The notes: generated by a model not told the origin, from the sequence alone. A stretch of 64,000 nucleotides of DNA from Corallococcus coralloides DSM 2259 (GCF_000255295.1 NC_017030.1:8034328-8098327); one strand, 5' to 3'; positions 26,712 through 35,625 are shown, counted from the first letter of the stretch. Translations and numbers: made by a program.

Positions 26712-28073
26712 ATGAACACGCCCCTCATCGCCCTGCTGCTCCTCGCCGCCGCTCCTCCCGCGCAGAAGGCGAAGGAGCTGGCCGCCCACAAGGAGTGGGA
26801 GGAGCTGTACCTCGCGTTCGCCGCCGCGGATCCGGCCTCGTACCCGGAGGCGCAGCGGCCCTCCGTGGCGGCCCCGCTGCTCAAGGGCTGCGAGGCGCTG
26901 CTCGCGGAGGACGCGGTGATGGCGTACTCGCTGGGCGAGCGCGCCGTGGCCTTCCAGGAGACGGCGGGCGGCCTGCGCTGCCTGGCGAAGTCCGCGCTGA
27001 AGACGGATCAGCGGGCCGCCGCGGAGGAGGCGTTGAAGAAGGGCCTGGCCACCTTCCCCAAGGACGGCGCGTTCGCGCTGGAGCTGGGCAGGCTGCAGTT
27101 GCAGGACAAGGACTCGGCCGGGGCGCTGGCCACGCTGCAGCAGGTGCCCGCGAAGTCGAAGGAGGCCGCGGAGGCGAAGAAGCTGATGCAGCAGGCGCGC
27201 GCGCAGGTGTCGGAGGAAGGAGCCGCGCGGCGCGAGGCGGAGCGCCTGGAGCAGCGGATGAATGGCGACGGCGACACGCGCCAGGCGAAGGCGACCGCGG
27301 GCGGAGAGGTCCGTCCGGCGAGCCTGAGCTACGAGTCCGGCGTGGGCAAGGACGGCATGCGCGTGCGCCAGAACAGCCGCTTCGCCATCCGCTACTTCAA
27401 CAGCGACCGGGACTTCGGGCAGCGCGCGGAGTACGAGGGCAAGGTCGTGTCCGCGCTCGATGAAGCCTATGACTTCACGCAGCGGACGCTGGGCCGGGCC
27501 CGCGAGCGGCAGCTGAACGTGGTGCTCTACACCCGCGACGAGTTCGCCACGCACCTGGGCCCCTCGTACGCGGCCCGGGTGGCCGGCCTGTACCACGACG
27601 ACGCCATCCGCATGAACGACGCGGCGGAGCTGACGCAGGGGACGAAGGCCACCCTGGTGCACGAGTACGTGCACGCGGCGGTGGACGAAATCTGCCCGCG
27701 CGGCGGCGGCGCCCTGCCCCGCTGGTTCAACGAGGGCCTGGCCGAGTACATCGAGTGGCGCTACCTGGGGCTGGACGGCCCCCCGCGCTACCTGCGCGAC
27801 GTGATGAAGGGCCAGGCGAAGCAGGGGCGGCTGCCGAAGCTGTCGGACATGGACTCGCAGGCGCCCATCTCCATGTCCCAGCCGGAAGTCGCCTACGGAA
27901 CATCCGCCATGGCGGTGCGGGAGCTGGTGCGGCTGGGGGGCCAGGAGAAGCTCCTGGACTTCATCCAGAAGGCGGGCCAGGCCGAGTCCTTCCAGGAGGC
28001 CCTGAAGGCCACCTACGAGAAGGACTTCGCCGGCCTGGACCAGGCGGTGCGTGCCGCCCTCTCGGGGAGGTAG
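26712..28073 (+). CDS. Peptidase MA-like zinc metalloprotease with helical repeats
   Basis: A 453-residue exported protein with a short signal peptide (MNTPLIALLLLAAAPPAQ). Residues about 20-180 are alanine/leucine-rich helical repeats of tetratricopeptide kind. Residues about 215-453 are a gluzincin-like domain: H317, E318 and H321 (HEYVH) with downstream ligand E341 in WFNEGLAEYIEW. This layout matches the peptidase MA/DUF1570 group found in myxobacteria. The start is the ATG at 26712. It precedes the giant repeat gene by 118 bp, which has its own promoter candidate, so cotranscription is not assumed. The substrate is unknown. Confidence 0.8.
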   Translation: MNTPLIALLLLAAAPPAQKAKELAAHKEWEELYLAFAAADPASYPEAQRPSVAAPLLKGCEALLAEDAVMAYSLGERAVAFQETAGGLRCLAKSALKTDQRAAAEEALKKGLATFPKDGAFALELGRLQLQDKDSAGALATLQQVPAKSKEAAEAKKLMQQARAQVSEEGAARREAERLEQRMNGDGDTRQAKATAGGEVRPASLSYESGVGKDGMRVRQNSRFAIRYFNSDRDFGQRAEYEGKVVSALDEAYDFTQRTLGRARERQLNVVLYTRDEFATHLGPSYAARVAGLYHDDAIRMNDAAELTQGTKATLVHEYVHAAVDEICPRGGGALPRWFNEGLAEYIEWRYLGLDGPPRYLRDVMKGQAKQGRLPKLSDMDSQAPISMSQPEVAYGTSAMAVRELVRLGGQEKLLDFIQKAGQAESFQEALKATYEKDFAGLDQAVRAALSGR

Positions 28074-28098
28074 CGGCCGGTCGGGCGTGGCGGATTGG

Positions 28099-28127
28099 TT
28101 TACCCCCTGGCGGGAGTCCCCTACACT
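28099..28127 (+). promoter_or_regulatory. Candidate vegetative promoter of the giant repeat gene
   Basis: TTTACC (28099-28104), a 17-bp spacer and TACACT (28122-28127); each hexamer matches four of six sigma-70 consensus bases. The predicted start near 28134 would give a 57-nt leader with AAGGTGACGG before ATG 28191. Confidence 0.45.
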
Positions 28128-28190
28128 CGCGACCCTCCAAGATTTTCGCTGCGGCGGTCCCCCCAAGACGCTGGCGCAGCAAGGTGACGG

Positions 28191-31100
28191 ATGTCCGATA
28201 CGCGCGCCGCGATGAGAGAGTTCCGCTTCCTGGATGAGAAGCGGAAGCTGGGAAGCCTGTCCGCTGTCGAGGAGGCTCGCTGGGTCGAGTTGCGCGGCCT
28301 GTTGGGCATCCAGGACGCGGCGGACACCGCGGCGGCGGCCCAGGCGTGGGCCCAGCCCGAGCAGCAGCCCCAGGGGTACTACGGCGAGGATGGCCAGTGG
28401 TACGCCTACCCCGCCGGCTACGACCCCAACGCCCAGGGCTACTACGGCGAGGATGGCCAGTGGTACGCCTACCCCGCCGGCTACGACCCCAACGCCCAGG
28501 GCTACTACGGCGAGGATGGCCAGTGGTACGCCTACCCCGCCGGCTACGACCCGAACGCGGCGGCGTATGATCCGAACGCCGCGGCCTATGATCCGAACGC
28601 GGCGGCGGCCTGGGCGCAGCAGGGTTACGACCCGAACGCGGCGTATGACCCGAACGCGGCGGCGGGCTACGCGGCCCCGGTGGATCCGCAGGCCTATGCC
28701 CCGCAGGCGCCCTCCGAACCGGACAGCCTGAACCTCAGCACGGACGACATCGACATCCCCTCGCTGAGTGAACCCGCGCCGTGGATGCCGCAGGCGCCCG
28801 TGGCGACCTCGCCTGCCGCGGCGGCGGAGCCGTGGGGCACGAGCGCCGAGGAGGACTTCTCCGGGCTGTCGACGGAGACGCCGCCCCCGGTGGAGGCCGC
28901 CGCGCCGGAGCCCTCGCTGGAGGATTCGTTCGCGGACCTGTCGATGGAGGTCGAGTCGGAGGCCCAGGCCCCGGCGGCGTCCGGGCTGGATCCGATGGCG
29001 GAGGCGCTGGCCTCCGCGGAGCACGCGGTCGGAGAGGCGGAGTTGCTGGAGGCCGAGCCCGTCGCCGAGGCGGTGATGGCCGAGGACCTGTCGCCCGTGG
29101 ACGCGGCGTGGGACGCGGCGCCGCTGGCGGTGGAGTCCGAGGAGTCGCGGGCCAACGCGCTCGATTCCGCGCCGCTCGCGGTGGAGCCGACGGCGCCGGC
29201 GGAAGGCGCGGCCTCGGAGTGGGACTGGAGCGACGTCGCGACGGCGGAGCCCGCCGCGCCGGTGGAAGCCGCCGTGCAGGAGACGCAGGCCGCTGCCACG
29301 GAGACGGCGGAGGCGTGGGGGACGGATGCGGCCCCTGTCGCTGGAGCGCCGGAGCAAGGTGGAGAGATCGCGCTCGGCGCGGGTGACGTCGCGGAGGCGT
29401 GGACCGACGGCGCCGCAGCCACGGAAGTGCCCGCGGAGGAGATCGCCCTGGACGCGGGCGACGTCGCCACGGACTGGCAGCCGGAGACGGCCAGCGCGGG
29501 AACCTGGCAGTCCGGTGGAGCGGCCACCGGCACGACCGAGGTCGAGGCTGCGTGGCAGGCGACCGCGGAGGCGGAGGAGATCCCGCTCAGCACGAGCGAC
29601 GTCGCCACGGACTGGCAGGCGGATGGCGAGACTCCGGCGGCCGATGCGATTGCGCTCGGCACGAACGACGTCGCCACGGACTGGCAGGCCGCTGCTGAGA
29701 CTCCGGCGGAGGAGGTCGCGGTCGCCACGGATTGGCAGACCGGTGGCGAGGCTGGGGCCGATGCGATTGCGCTCGGCACGAACGACGTCGCCACGGACTG
29801 GCAGGCAGATGGCGAGGCTGCGGACGCGGTCGCGCTGAGCACCAACGACGTCGCCACGGACTGGCAGGCAGATGGCGAGGCTCCGGCTGCGGACACGGTC
29901 GCGCTGAGCACGAACGACGTCGCCACGGACTGGCAGGCAGATGGCGAGGCTGCGGACGCGGTCGCGCTGAGCACCAACGAGGTCGCCACGGATTGGCAGG
30001 CCGATCCGAGTGCTTCACCGGAAGGCGCGGGGGAGATTGCTCTCGGTGCCGAGGATGTCGCCACGGATTGGCAGGCTGGCGCGACGGAAGCGCCTGCCGA
30101 GGAGATCGCACTCGGCACGAGCGATGTCGCCACGGACTGGCAGGCCGACACGGCCGCATCCACCGACGCGAGCGCACTGGCCGCCGGCAATGCGGTGACG
30201 GAGTGGACGGCTGACAGCGCCGTCGCCACCGGGACGCCCTCCGAGGAGATCGCGCTCGATTCGAGCGAGGTCGCCACGGATTGGCAGTCGGGCAGCGCTA
30301 CGTCGGAGCAGGCCTCCAGCGAGGAGATTGCGCTCGGCGCGAGTGATGTCGCGACGGAGTGGCAGGCCGACAACACGGCTCCGGTGCAGGCCTCCGCCGA
30401 AGAGATCACGCTCGGCACGGATGACGTCGCGACGGAGTGGCAGGCTGGCGCGGAGACGCCCGCCGAGGAGATCGCACTCGACGCGAACGATGTCGCCCAC
30501 GAAGGCGCCGCGGAGGGTTCCGTTGGCGGTGCTGCTTCGGCGGTCGCGGCCGGTGTGGAGGCGCAGACCTTCGACGTGGCAGACCTGGGCGCCGAAGAGG
30601 AGCAGCAGCTCACTCCGCCGCCCTCCCCGTTCGCGAATGAGTCGGGCATTCCGTCGCTGCGGATCCGCAGCATCCCGGTCGGCCCGGACATCGAAGCCGA
30701 CACGGTGGAGCTCGGCTCGGACGATGTCGAGCCCGCGGCCGAAGTGGCCCCTGCATCGGAACAGTGGAGCGAGCTGAGCGGCAGTGCCGACGACGCCGTG
30801 CCGCTGGCCACCGCCGCCGAGTCGCTCGCCGAAGCGCAGTCCACCGAGGCTTCGGCGTGGGACACCTCGGGTCAGGATGCGCAGGCGTGGTCCGCCGAGG
30901 GCGAGCCCTCGGACGCCACCACCACCGTGGGCCTGCAGGACGCGTCCGCCGCCATCGAGCTCCAGCCCGAGTGGGCCGCCGATGCCGTGGAGCCCGCCGC
31001 CCCCATCGAGCTCCAGCCCGAGTGGGCCGCCGAGGAAGCCACCGCGCCTGTCGCCGCGCAGTCGGAGTGGGCTGCCGCCGAAGAAGCCCCCATCGAAGCG

Positions 31101-33950
31101 CAGCCCGAGTGGGCCACGGAAGAAGCCGCGCCCAGCACCGCGCAGGCCGAATGGGGCACGGCGGAGGCAGCGCCGCTCGAGGCCCAGCCGGAATGGACCG
31201 CCGCTGAAGGCACCTCCACCGTTCCCACGCAGCCGCAGTGGGGAACCGCCGAGGCCGCGCCCATCGAAGCGCAGCCCGAGTGGGCCACGACGGAAGCCAC
31301 CGCGCCCGTCGTCGCCGCGCAGTCCGAGTGGACGACCGAAGAGGCCGCACCGGTCGCCGCACAGCCCGAGTGGGCCACGGAAGAAGCTGCTCCGATCGAG
31401 GCGCAGCCCGAGTGGGCCACGGAAGAGACCGCGCCTGTTTCAGCGCAGTCCGAGTGGGCCACCACGGACGCGACGCCTGCCGCCGCGCAGCCGGAGTGGG
31501 CGACGACCGACAGCACCACGGAGGCCGCGCCGATCGAGGCCCAGCCTGAGTGGGCCACGGAAGAAGGCGCCGCGCCCGTCGCCGCGCAGCCCGAGTGGGC
31601 CACGACGGAAGCCGCCACGCAGACGGCACCGCAGTCGGAGTGGTCCGCGACCGAAGAGGCAGCGCCCATCGAAGCGCAGCCCGAGTGGGCCACCGAGGAA
31701 GCCGCGCCCGTCGCGACGCAGTCTGATTGGGCCACGGAAGAAGCCGCCGCGCCTGTCGCTGCTCAGCCGGAGTGGGCCGCCGGAGAGGCCGCACCTGTCT
31801 CGGCGCAGCCTGAATGGGCCACCGAGGAAGCCGCCGCGCCCGTCGCTGCACAGTCCGAATGGGCCGCCGAAGAGGCCCCCATCGAAGCGCAGCCCGAGTG
31901 GGCCACCGAGGAAGCCGCGCCCATCGAAGCGCAGCCCGAGTGGGCCACGACGGAAGCCACCGCGCCTGTTGCCTCGCAGCCCGAGTGGGCCACCACGGAA
32001 GCCGCTGAGCCTGTTGCCGCACAGTCGGAGTGGGCCACGGAAGAAGCCGCGCCCATCGAAGCACAGCCCGAGTGGGCCACGACAGAAGCCACCGCGCCTG
32101 GTGCCTCGCAGTCGGAGTGGGCCACGGAAGAAGCCGCGCCCATCGAGGCACAGCCCGAGTGGGCCACCACGGAAGCCACCGCGCCTGTTGCCTCGCAGCC
32201 CGAGTGGGCCACTGAGGAAGCCGCGCCCGTCACCGCGCAGCCCGAATGGGCCACGGAAGAAGCCGCGCCCATTGAAGCGCAGCCCGAGTGGGCGACCACG
32301 GAAGCCACTGCGCCTGTTGCCGCGCAGTCGGAGTGGGCCTCGACGGAAGCCGCGCCCGTCGCCGCGCAACCTGAATGGGCCGCGGCCGAAGAAGCCCCCA
32401 TTGAGGCTCAGCCCGAGTGGGCCACCGAGGAAGCTGCCCCCGTCGCCGCACAGCCTGAGTGGGCCGCGGCGGAGGAGGCCCCGATCGAAGCTCAGCCGGA
32501 GTGGGCCACGACGGAAGCCGCCACGCCCGTCGTCGCGCAGCCTGAATGGGCCACCGAGGAAGCCGCGCCCATCGAAGCGCAGCCCGAGTGGGCGACCACG
32601 GAAGCCGCTGAGACTGTTGCCGCGCAGCCTGAATGGGCCGCCGCTGAAGAGGCTCCGATCGAAGCTCAGCCTGAGTGGGCGACCACGGAAGCCGCCACGC
32701 CCGTCGCTGCTCAGCCCGAATGGGCCACGGAAGAAGCCGCGCCCATCGAAGCGCAGCCTGAATGGGCCACGACGGAAGCCTCCGCGCCCGTCGCCGCGCA
32801 GCCCGAGTGGGCCGCCGCCGAAGAAGCTCCCATCGAAGCGCAGCCCGAATGGGCGGCCACGGAGGCCGTGACCCCGGGCGCGGATCAGCCGTGGGCCGCC
32901 ACGGACGCTTCCGCTCAGTCGGAGTGGGCCGCCACCGAGGACTCCTCCGCGAGCTCCGCCTGGGCCCAGCCGTCCACCGACGCCCAGCAGCCCTGGGACG
33001 CCCCGGTCGAAGAAGCCGCCCCGGAGTGGAACGCCGCTCCCGCCACGCCGGAATGGGGCGCCCCTGAAGCCCCTGCCGCGCGCTCCGCCTGGGCCGCGCC
33101 CCAGGAGGCCCAGCCCGAGTGGATGGCCGACGCAGCCCCCGCGGCGTCCACCTGGCAGGCCCCCCCGGCCCCCGCCGCCGGTTGGGAAGAGCCCGTCGCC
33201 GAGGAAGAGGTCTCCCTCACCGACATCACCGCCCCCACCCCGTCCGCCGGTTGGGAAGAGCCCGCCGTGGACGTGGACACGGAGCTCGACGCCACGCCCG
33301 CCCTCGACGTCGAGGAGGTGGACTCCGAGCCCGTGGCCGACATCGAGCTCGTCGAGGAGGTCCCCGCCCTGCCCGTCGCGGCCATCCCTCCGCCTCCGCC
33401 GCCCGCGCCGGCCCTGTCCCTCTCCGCCGCGCCCGCCCTGCCCGTGGCCCGGCTGACGCCCGCCGCCCCCACGAGCCCCACCCTCCGGAGCCCGGCGCCC
33501 GTGGCCGCCAACCACCTGCGCCCCACGGACGACTCGCTCTTCGAAGCGCCGGTGGCCGGCTTCGCGTCCGCCGCCAACTCCTTCGTGGAAGGCGAACACC
33601 GCGTCATCATCCACACCGTCGAAGGACAGGTGAAGCGCGGCACCATCCGCGACGCGGACCTCCTGGAGGACACCATCTCCCTGGAGCAGCAGAGCGGCTT
33701 CGCCCCGGAGCGCATCCCCGGCAAGCGCGTGAAGGCCATCTTCTTCATGCTCGCCGCGGGCGCGCGTCAGCCGCAGGCGGAGGGCTCGAAGATCCGCGTC
33801 ACCTTCAACGACGGCCGCCAGGTGGCCGGCTTCTCCCAGGACTTCAAGGGCCCCACCCCGGGCTTCTTCGTCATCCCCGCCGACACCCGCACCAACACCG
33901 CGCGCATCTTCATCTACCGCGCCAGCGTGCAGGCCGTCGCCGAGGGCTGA
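28191..33950 (+). CDS. Giant repetitive Trp/acidic protein with conserved C-terminal domain
   Basis: A 1919-residue protein. Residues 1-45 form a helical head (REFRFLDEKRKLGSLS, EEARWVELRGLLG). Next come three copies of a 21-residue unit built on YYGEDGQWYAY and PAGYDPNA (62-124), then YDPNAAA variants; about 16 units of 16-26 residues centred on DVATDWQ (roughly 391-774); and about 45 units of mostly 14-15 residues centred on QPEWATEEAAPIEA (roughly 924-1582). The repeats contain almost no basic residues and hold Trp at regular intervals, so they are probably disordered and very acidic. A Pro-rich region leads to a folded beta-rich domain (about 1797-1917: HRVIIHTVEGQVKRGTI, KIRVTFNDGRQVAGFSQDF) resembling small domains of unknown function in other myxobacterial proteins. 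No signal peptide or membrane helix is seen, so it is probably cytoplasmic. The function is unknown. Confidence 0.88.
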   Translation: MSDTRAAMREFRFLDEKRKLGSLSAVEEARWVELRGLLGIQDAADTAAAAQAWAQPEQQPQGYYGEDGQWYAYPAGYDPNAQGYYGEDGQWYAYPAGYDPNAQGYYGEDGQWYAYPAGYDPNAAAYDPNAAAYDPNAAAAWAQQGYDPNAAYDPNAAAGYAAPVDPQAYAPQAPSEPDSLNLSTDDIDIPSLSEPAPWMPQAPVATSPAAAAEPWGTSAEEDFSGLSTETPPPVEAAAPEPSLEDSFADLSMEVESEAQAPAASGLDPMAEALASAEHAVGEAELLEAEPVAEAVMAEDLSPVDAAWDAAPLAVESEESRANALDSAPLAVEPTAPAEGAASEWDWSDVATAEPAAPVEAAVQETQAAATETAEAWGTDAAPVAGAPEQGGEIALGAGDVAEAWTDGAAATEVPAEEIALDAGDVATDWQPETASAGTWQSGGAATGTTEVEAAWQATAEAEEIPLSTSDVATDWQADGETPAADAIALGTNDVATDWQAAAETPAEEVAVATDWQTGGEAGADAIALGTNDVATDWQADGEAADAVALSTNDVATDWQADGEAPAADTVALSTNDVATDWQADGEAADAVALSTNEVATDWQADPSASPEGAGEIALGAEDVATDWQAGATEAPAEEIALGTSDVATDWQADTAASTDASALAAGNAVTEWTADSAVATGTPSEEIALDSSEVATDWQSGSATSEQASSEEIALGASDVATEWQADNTAPVQASAEEITLGTDDVATEWQAGAETPAEEIALDANDVAHEGAAEGSVGGAASAVAAGVEAQTFDVADLGAEEEQQLTPPPSPFANESGIPSLRIRSIPVGPDIEADTVELGSDDVEPAAEVAPASEQWSELSGSADDAVPLATAAESLAEAQSTEASAWDTSGQDAQAWSAEGEPSDATTTVGLQDASAAIELQPEWAADAVEPAAPIELQPEWAAEEATAPVAAQSEWAAAEEAPIEAQPEWATEEAAPSTAQAEWGTAEAAPLEAQPEWTAAEGTSTVPTQPQWGTAEAAPIEAQPEWATTEATAPVVAAQSEWTTEEAAPVAAQPEWATEEAAPIEAQPEWATEETAPVSAQSEWATTDATPAAAQPEWATTDSTTEAAPIEAQPEWATEEGAAPVAAQPEWATTEAATQTAPQSEWSATEEAAPIEAQPEWATEEAAPVATQSDWATEEAAAPVAAQPEWAAGEAAPVSAQPEWATEEAAAPVAAQSEWAAEEAPIEAQPEWATEEAAPIEAQPEWATTEATAPVASQPEWATTEAAEPVAAQSEWATEEAAPIEAQPEWATTEATAPGASQSEWATEEAAPIEAQPEWATTEATAPVASQPEWATEEAAPVTAQPEWATEEAAPIEAQPEWATTEATAPVAAQSEWASTEAAPVAAQPEWAAAEEAPIEAQPEWATEEAAPVAAQPEWAAAEEAPIEAQPEWATTEAATPVVAQPEWATEEAAPIEAQPEWATTEAAETVAAQPEWAAAEEAPIEAQPEWATTEAATPVAAQPEWATEEAAPIEAQPEWATTEASAPVAAQPEWAAAEEAPIEAQPEWAATEAVTPGADQPWAATDASAQSEWAATEDSSASSAWAQPSTDAQQPWDAPVEEAAPEWNAAPATPEWGAPEAPAARSAWAAPQEAQPEWMADAAPAASTWQAPPAPAAGWEEPVAEEEVSLTDITAPTPSAGWEEPAVDVDTELDATPALDVEEVDSEPVADIELVEEVPALPVAAIPPPPPPAPALSLSAAPALPVARLTPAAPTSPTLRSPAPVAANHLRPTDDSLFEAPVAGFASAANSFVEGEHRVIIHTVEGQVKRGTIRDADLLEDTISLEQQSGFAPERIPGKRVKAIFFMLAAGARQPQAEGSKIRVTFNDGRQVAGFSQDFKGPTPGFFVIPADTRTNTARIFIYRASVQAVAEG
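28374..28562 (+). repeat. Three tandem 63-bp repeats
   Basis: Three head-to-tail 63-bp copies start at 28374, 28437 and 28500 and encode 21 residues each (GYYGEDGQWYAY... PNAQ). They are almost identical at DNA level, including wobble bases, which suggests recent duplication or ongoing gene conversion. Confidence 0.95.
29362..30513 (+). repeat. DVATDWQ repeat array (about 16 units)
   Basis: In-frame units of 48-78 bp, most encoding (I/V)AL(G/S)TNDVATDWQ followed by a variable Ala/Glu/Pro spacer. The core GACGTCGCCACGGA is often identical at DNA level, while the spacers vary in length by whole codons. Confidence 0.9.
30960..32936 (+). repeat. QPEWATEEA repeat array (about 45 units)
   Basis: About two kilobases of in-frame units, mostly 42-45 bp, each with one Trp: Q(P/S)EWATEEAAPIEA or Q(P/S)EWATTEATAPVAA. 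Adjacent units often alternate between the PIEA and PVAA types, giving a higher-order period of two units. Length changes are always multiples of three. Confidence 0.92.
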
Positions 33951-33994
33951 AGCGTCACCCTCCGGGGGCGGCACCGCCCGCCCCCACCGCGCAC

Positions 33995-34033
33995 AAAAAA
34001 GAGGGGCCCCGGTCACCCGAGGCCCCTCTCTTC
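33995..34033. terminator. Bidirectional rho-independent terminator
   Basis: AGAGGGGCC (34000-34008) and GGCCCCTCT (34021-34029) form a 9-bp stem. An A6 run (33995-34000) flanks the left side, giving a clean U-tract for the minus-strand dioxygenase/yceI transcript. TTCATTTC on the right gives a weaker one for the giant repeat gene. Confidence 0.85.
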
Positions 34034-34054
34034 ATTTCAAGGCTGGGACGACGA

Positions 34055-34684
34055 CTACTTCTTGTCCGTGGCCGCCGGGGCCGACGCCGCGTCCGGCTTC
34101 TTCGTGGTCTCCAGGTCCAGGGTGATGGTCACCTCGTCACCCACCGCCACGCCGCCGGCCTCCAGCGCCTTGTTCCAGGTCAGGCCGAAGTCGCTGCGCT
34201 TGATCTTCGTGGTCGCCACGGCGCCGCGGCGCACGTTGCCCCAGGCGTCCTTCGTCTCCGGCGTCGGGCCTTCCACGGCCAGCGTCACGGGCTTGGTCAC
34301 GCCGTGCATCGTCAGGTCGCCCGTGACGTTCAGCTTGTCCTTGCCGGCCTTCGCCACCTTCGTGGACTTGAAGGTGATGGTCGGGAACTTCGCCACGTCG
34401 AAGAAGTCCGGGCTCTTCAGGTGCTCGTCGCGCTTGGGCTCGTTGGTGTTGATGGTGGTCGCGTCGAGGGTCGCCTCGATGGTGGACTTGGTGATGTCCT
34501 TGTCATCCAGGTTGACGTTGCCCTTCACGTTGCTGAACGTGCCACGCACGTTGGACACCATCATGTGCTTCACGGCGAACTGCGCGCTGGAGTGCGACGA
34601 GTCGATCTCCCACGCGGACGCGAAGGCAAACGACGGGGCGGCGACGGCGAGCAGCGTGATGGCGGACTTGAGCGACATCTTCAT
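34055..34684 (-). CDS. YceI-family periplasmic protein
   Basis: A 209-residue protein with a signal peptide (MKMSLKSAITLL, then APSFAFASA) and the YceI lipocalin-like barrel: WEIDSSHSSAQFAVKHMMVSN, KSPDFFDVAKFPTITFKST, VTGDLTMHGVTKPV and TTKIKRSDFGL. Members bind isoprenoid-type lipids such as polyprenyl quinones in a hydrophobic pocket. The start at 34684 is set by AAGGAG nine bases upstream. It lies 34 bp downstream of the LigB-type dioxygenase gene on the same strand, so both should share that gene's promoter. A Lys/Ala/Pro tail follows the domain. Confidence 0.92.
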   Translation of the reverse strand: MKMSLKSAITLLAVAAPSFAFASAWEIDSSHSSAQFAVKHMMVSNVRGTFSNVKGNVNLDDKDITKSTIEATLDATTINTNEPKRDEHLKSPDFFDVAKFPTITFKSTKVAKAGKDKLNVTGDLTMHGVTKPVTLAVEGPTPETKDAWGNVRRGAVATTKIKRSDFGLTWNKALEAGGVAVGDEVTITLDLETTKKPDAASAPAATDKK

Positions 34685-34718
34685 GGTGTGGACTCCTTGA
34701 GTTTGCGGACTGCGAGGT

Positions 34719-35594
34719 TCAGGCGCGCAGCGCGAAGCTGCGCATGGACAAGGTTCCGTGATGGAAGCCCTCGAACACGGGGGTGATGCGGTCCTCGGGG
34801 AGGGCAGCTCCGAGGACGAAATAAATCGGCAACCAATGCTCGACGGATGGATGCGCGACCCGCGCATTCGGTGCGTCCATCCATGACTGAAGCCCGAGGA
34901 AGTCTCGTGCGGCAAGTTTTCCGGCGACCCACGCGTCGAACTCGGCGGCCCATGGCTCAGCGGACGCCAGCTTGTTTCGGAAATTCACCCGGCGAAGGTT
35001 GTGCACCACCCCGCCGCTGCCCATGAGCAGCACACCTTCGGAGCGCAAAGGACGCAGCGCCTCGCCCATGCGCGCCACCTGCGCGGGCGTCGCGTCCGCG
35101 GGCAGCGCCACCTGCAACACAGGCACGCGCGCCTCCGGGAACGCATGCCGCAGGGGCACCCAGACGCCGTGGTCCAGGCCACGCTCGCCGTCCGCCACCG
35201 CGGGCACGCCCGCCGAGGACAGCCGCGCCACCACGTCCTGCGCCAGCGAAGGAGCGCCGGGCGGCGCGTACCGCAGCCGGTACATTTCTTCAGGGAAGCC
35301 GTAGAAGTCGTAGACGAGCGGCGGCGCGGCCATCGCCGTGACGTGCACACGCGCGTCCGTCTCCCAGTGCGCGGACACCACCACCAGCGCCTTCACCGCG
35401 CCCGCGCCGTCACCGAAGCGCTTGAGCGCCTGGGGATACTCGTCCGCGTCCAGCGCCGTCATGGGCGAGCCGTGCGACACGAACAGCGCCGGCGCCACCT
35501 GCCGGGCGGCCGAGGGACCCGGCCCCATCACTCCCGCCACCCCGGCGGCCGCCACGCCCTGCAGCACCTCGCGTCTGTCCACCCCGGTTGGCAT
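34719..35594 (-). CDS. LigB/YgiD-type extradiol dioxygenase, Tat-like signal
   Basis: A 291-residue protein of the class III extradiol ring-cleavage (4,5-DOPA dioxygenase-like) family, which use Fe or Zn and catechol-type substrates. Metal and acid/base His residues are visible in FVSHGSPM, VVSAHWET, GSGGVVHNL and HPSVEHWLPIYFVLGAA. The N terminus (VDRREVLQGVAAAGVAG) resembles a twin-arginine signal, which is unusual because YgiD-type enzymes are cytoplasmic. The ATG at 35594 has no convincing ribosome site, and a sigma-54 promoter match would place the mRNA start only about 5 nt upstream. The natural substrate is unknown. It is divergent from a XylR-type activator. Confidence 0.85.
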   Translation of the reverse strand: MPTGVDRREVLQGVAAAGVAGVMGPGPSAARQVAPALFVSHGSPMTALDADEYPQALKRFGDGAGAVKALVVVSAHWETDARVHVTAMAAPPLVYDFYGFPEEMYRLRYAPPGAPSLAQDVVARLSSAGVPAVADGERGLDHGVWVPLRHAFPEARVPVLQVALPADATPAQVARMGEALRPLRSEGVLLMGSGGVVHNLRRVNFRNKLASAEPWAAEFDAWVAGKLAARDFLGLQSWMDAPNARVAHPSVEHWLPIYFVLGAALPEDRITPVFEGFHHGTLSMRSFALRA

Positions 35595-35607
35595 CGTGGC
35601 GGCTTCT

Positions 35608-35625
35608 ATTGCAACCCCAGGACCA
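35608..35625 (-). promoter_or_regulatory. Sigma-54 promoter of the dioxygenase-yceI operon
   Basis: On the minus strand the sequence reads TGGTCCTGGGGTTGCAAT: TGG..C, N5, TTGCA with exact 12-bp spacing between the invariant GG and GC. The predicted transcription start is near 35599, five bases before the ATG at 35594. It lies between the dioxygenase gene and a divergent sigma-54 activator gene. Confidence 0.6.

Noticed and set aside
28374-28562. Regularly spaced identical units suggesting a CRISPR array.
   Set aside because: The units are direct 63-bp repeats with no variable spacers, are in frame, and encode a coherent peptide motif. No cas genes are near.
28694-34016. Very long open frames on the minus strand and in the other plus frame across the repeat gene (for example 31440-34016 and 30784-32871).
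   Set aside because: They arise because tandem repeats with GC-rich wobble bases keep all frames open. Their translations are Arg/Pro or Gly/Arg monotony with no start signals, whereas the accepted frame has a ribosome site, a promoter candidate and folded ends.
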